Of a stretch of DNA of 64,000 nucleotides, positions 61,865 to 64,000 are shown in pieces (positions within the stretch are counted from its first letter, which is position 1; every line of letters begins with the position of its first letter). The notes under the pieces were generated by a model. That model saw only the letters and a list, made by a program, of their open reading frames with translations. It did not search any database and was not told where the DNA came from. Source of the DNA: Callorhinus ursinus (taxonomy: Eukaryota; Chordata; Mammalia; Carnivora; Otariidae); contig NW_020312935.1 of the NCBI RefSeq assembly GCF_003265705.1, positions 4,638,386 through 4,702,385 of the forward strand. The letters run 5' to 3'. A program made the translations under genes and the position numbers.

Positions 61865-62015
61865 CAACCAAGCAAATGTATTCTGAGCACCTACTATGTG
61901 TAGAACATTGCACCAAGGAGGAAAGTAATAAAGTAAGTCTACTGCCCAATCCCCACCCTCAAGGACACTCCAGTCCAGCTGAGACAACACAGGAACTAGT
62001 CTGGCACTAAAGAAT
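61865..62015 (-). mobile_element. L2-like 3'-end fragment, antisense
   Basis: 'ctgagcacctactatgtgta', 'gaacattgcaccaaggagga' and 'ccctcaaggacactccagtc' follow the antisense L2-like order. Confidence 0.65.
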
Positions 62016-62570
62016 AAAAATGGTCATGCATGTGATAGGCATTCAGGAGGGGGAGAATTCAATGGTGGGGAGTAATGTGAGGTTTCATAGAGAAAGTGAG
62101 ACCTAGCATTTGACTGCAGTCTGGGTATGATACACCCAGCCCATGCGGTAAATATAGCACCCATCCACTGCCACTCTTTGTGCCCATGGCAGGCATTGCT
62201 AATGAACGCCAGCATGGCTCCCCTTCCCACTGAGCACAGACCAAACACAGTGCTACCAGCAACCCAGACCAGCAACAGGAATCAAAACTCATGACAAAAC
62301 CCATCTGGCATTAGGAATGGGGTGGGAGGTGGATATTCTGGCTCATGGGAAAGAACTTTCAAGGATACAAAAGGTAAAGAAGGGCAGGTGGAAGGAGGAG
62401 ACAGTAAAGGGAGTGGCTGACTGAGAGCAGACTATGTAGGTAATAAAATCTGACAGGTAGTTTTGGGTCTAATCATAGAAGATATTGAAAACTTAGCAGT
62501 TCTTGAATAAAGAATGTGTTTAAGAAAGGATGGCTTGGAAGGAATATGCATAGCAAATACAGAAAATGGC
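62016..62570. other. No feature recognised
   Basis: Half a kilobase of unique-looking sequence. The short minus frames have no domain. Confidence 0.45.
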
Positions 62571-62590
62571 TGCACCCATTTTTTAAAAAA

Positions 62591-62758
62591 AGATTTTATT
62601 TTATTTATTTATTTGAGAGAGAGAGATAGCAAGAGGGAGCACCAGCAGGGAGGAGAGAGAGAAGCAGGCTCCCTGCGGATGTGAGGCTTGACCCCAGGAC
62701 TCTGGGATCATGACCTGAGCCGAAGGCAGATGCTTAACTAACGCCACCCAGGCGCCCC
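62591..62758 (-). mobile_element. Can-SINE, minus strand
   Basis: 'agattttattttatttattt' start, AG-rich tract, end gccacccaggcgcccc; a small deletion in the core. A 20-bp TSD tgcacccattttttaaaaaa (62571-62590) and tgcacccactttttaaaaaa (62759-62778), one difference. Confidence 0.97.
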
Positions 62759-62778
62759 TGCACCCACTTTTTAAAAAA

Positions 62779-63485
62779 GTCTTGAGAAGAAGCCCACACT
62801 TCTGAGTAGACTTCAGGGTGATAATTCTTATGAACAAAAGATTTCAGAAGTGTCCTGAATTGTAGGTTAGAAGACATATTCCTTTGGAAGGCACTATTGC
62901 ACTGTGTTCTTGTCTATGGTGCTGCTATTCACTGATAACTGATTTCCTGATTCTTTGTAAGTGATCTATTTTTTCTCTTTGGAAGCTTTTGGGAGCACTC
63001 TCAACTCTCAACTGTCATCATGAATCAGTTTGTTGTCTCTGAAACAAAGATTCTGTTTTCATTGAGCTGTGGCAGGGCCAGATACTGGCATTTCGTAACA
63101 TTTCACAGTGACTTCAAGGTGATCCAAAGTGTTGTCATGATCTGTGGTCTTGGGCTTTATTCTCATCCCTTCTGTTCTGAAATTCCACAATGATAGGAGA
63201 GTCCGTTTTCATTATTCCGCTGAGCATTCAGGGGTCCCGTCCAGCTCAAAAATCATAATCATGAGTTCTGGAATGTTTTCTTGTATTATTTTTGTGATAA
63301 TTCCTTCTTTCTTCACTTCCAGATCTCCTATTGAGATAGGGTATCTCTTTCTAGAAACCTCTCACTTTCCATCTTTTCCTTATTGTTCTATCTTATGGGA
63401 GGATTTCTTCATTTTTATTTTTACAACCCTACAATTGCTTCCCTTTTTCTTTTCCCATTAAAAAAACTAAACAAAAAAAGAACCC
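62779..63485. other. AT-rich sequence, weak LINE-like end
   Basis: Mostly unplaced. 63270-63470 ('gtattatttttgtgataatt', 'cttccagatctcctattgag') resembles a common antisense repeat that I cannot name. The 105-codon plus frame (63144-63461) lies across it. Confidence 0.4.
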
Positions 63486-63486
63486 A

Positions 63487-64000
63487 TCCAAAAAACTTTT
63501 ATTTTGAAATAATTTACAGAGACTTGCAAAGATAGTACAGAGTTCCCATATACTCTTTACCCAGCTTCCTCTAATGTTAACATCTTGCATAACCGAAGTA
63601 CAATTATCAAAACTAAAGAATTAACATTGCAAAAGTGCTGTTTGGTACAGACTTCATTCGAATGTCACCAGTTTTTCCACTGGTGACAAGGAAAAAGGAC
63701 ATTTCCTTTTTCTGTTCCAGGATCCCACATTGCATTTAGTTGTCATTCCTCCTTTGACACCACCCCCCACTCACCCCCCGCCAATCTGTGACAGTTCTTC
63801 AGTTTTTCCTCATCTTTTGTAACTTTGACAACTTTTGAAGAAAGTGGTTTGGTAGAATGTCCACCAATTTGGGTCTGATAATTTCTCATGTTTAGATTGA
63901 GGTTATAAATTTTGGGGAATCCAGCAGAGGTGATATGCCCCTTTCAATGCATCATTTCAAGGGTACATGTTGCTGGTGATGTTAAATTTCATCACCTGGT
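63487..64000 (-). mobile_element. Old LINE-1 3'-region repeat, antisense, reaching the window end
   Basis: 'gaaataatttacagagactt', 'tcccatatactctttaccca', 'cttcctctaatgttaacatc', 'ccacattgcatttagttgtc' and 'gtagaatgtccaccaatttg', in the known antisense order. Continues beyond 64000. Contains two adjacent small hairpins at 63664-63687 and 63691-63714. Confidence 0.85.

Noticed and set aside
3266..62837. Recurring short peptides with a WVAQ…LPSAQVMI-like motif in many small frames
   Set aside because: This is the translation of the Can-SINE head and core in one frame, repeated wherever a SINE occurs. Not a protein family.
1..64000. CRISPR array, operons, prophage or plasmid features
   Set aside because: No spaced identical short repeats, no clustered coding frames and no ribosome-binding sites. 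Can-SINEs, MIR, L2 and LINE-1 show nuclear mammalian DNA.

Overview
This window looks like gene-free DNA (intergenic, or the inside of a large intron) from a carnivoran mammal. The decisive marker is the SINE family. About 46 copies of the tRNA-Lys-derived Can-SINE are present on both strands. In the plus orientation they start with a gggcgcctgggtggctcag-type head, carry a gatcccagggtcctgggatcgagccccgcatcgg-like core in pieces, and end in a CT-rich tract, AAATAAATAAAATCTT and poly-A. The heads and cores fit non-canid Caniformia (bear, seal and mustelid-type copies) better than the dog SINEC_Cf or felid consensus; this placement rests on remembered consensus sequences, not on a search.

I find no convincing protein-coding exon, functional tRNA or rRNA gene, CRISPR array or operon. 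The longest open frames (up to about 214 codons) lie in LINE-1 antisense sequence, GC-rich tracts, microsatellites or unassigned DNA and match no family I recognise. Bacterial-style annotation does not apply, so the window is annotated as layers of repeats plus a few candidate regulatory and fossil features.

Layout. 0-13 kb: AT-rich, old LINE-1 fragments in both orientations, many Can-SINEs, two long purine microsatellites (1-125 and 6901-7002). 13-24 kb: more unique sequence with MIR, L2 and hAT/MER remnants, a 33-bp-stem hairpin (16374-16469) and a paired AP-1 motif (15410-15428). 24-26.3 kb: an old, roughly 1.3-kb dispersed repeat interrupted by Can-SINEs. 27.4-33.3 kb: one long antisense LINE-1 covering much of ORF2 and the 3' region, itself hit by five Can-SINEs, two of them nested. 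33.3-43.4 kb: hAT remnant, nested SINE pair, MIRs, CA microsatellite. 43.4-47.8 kb: mosaic of LINE-1 pieces, including two opposed halves suggestive of a 5'-inverted insertion. 48.7-57.4 kb: GC-richer and free of Can-SINE, holding a CpG-island-like L2-derived tract (about 52.05-52.75 kb) and a retro-inserted 5' half of tRNA-Glu (50087-50123). 57-64 kb: triple-nested repeat, LINE-1 3' ends, an AT-rich apparently non-repetitive tract, a consensus CTCF-type motif, a Tigger-like DNA transposon and a final antisense LINE-1 3' region.

Nothing here works as a gene system. The relative ages can be read from nesting: MIR, L2 and MER/hAT elements are oldest, LINE-1 fragments are next, and Can-SINEs are youngest, many with target-site duplications (TSDs) of 9-20 bp that are still perfect or nearly so. 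The most distinctive single observation is the tRNA-Glu 5'-half insertion flanked by a direct repeat.
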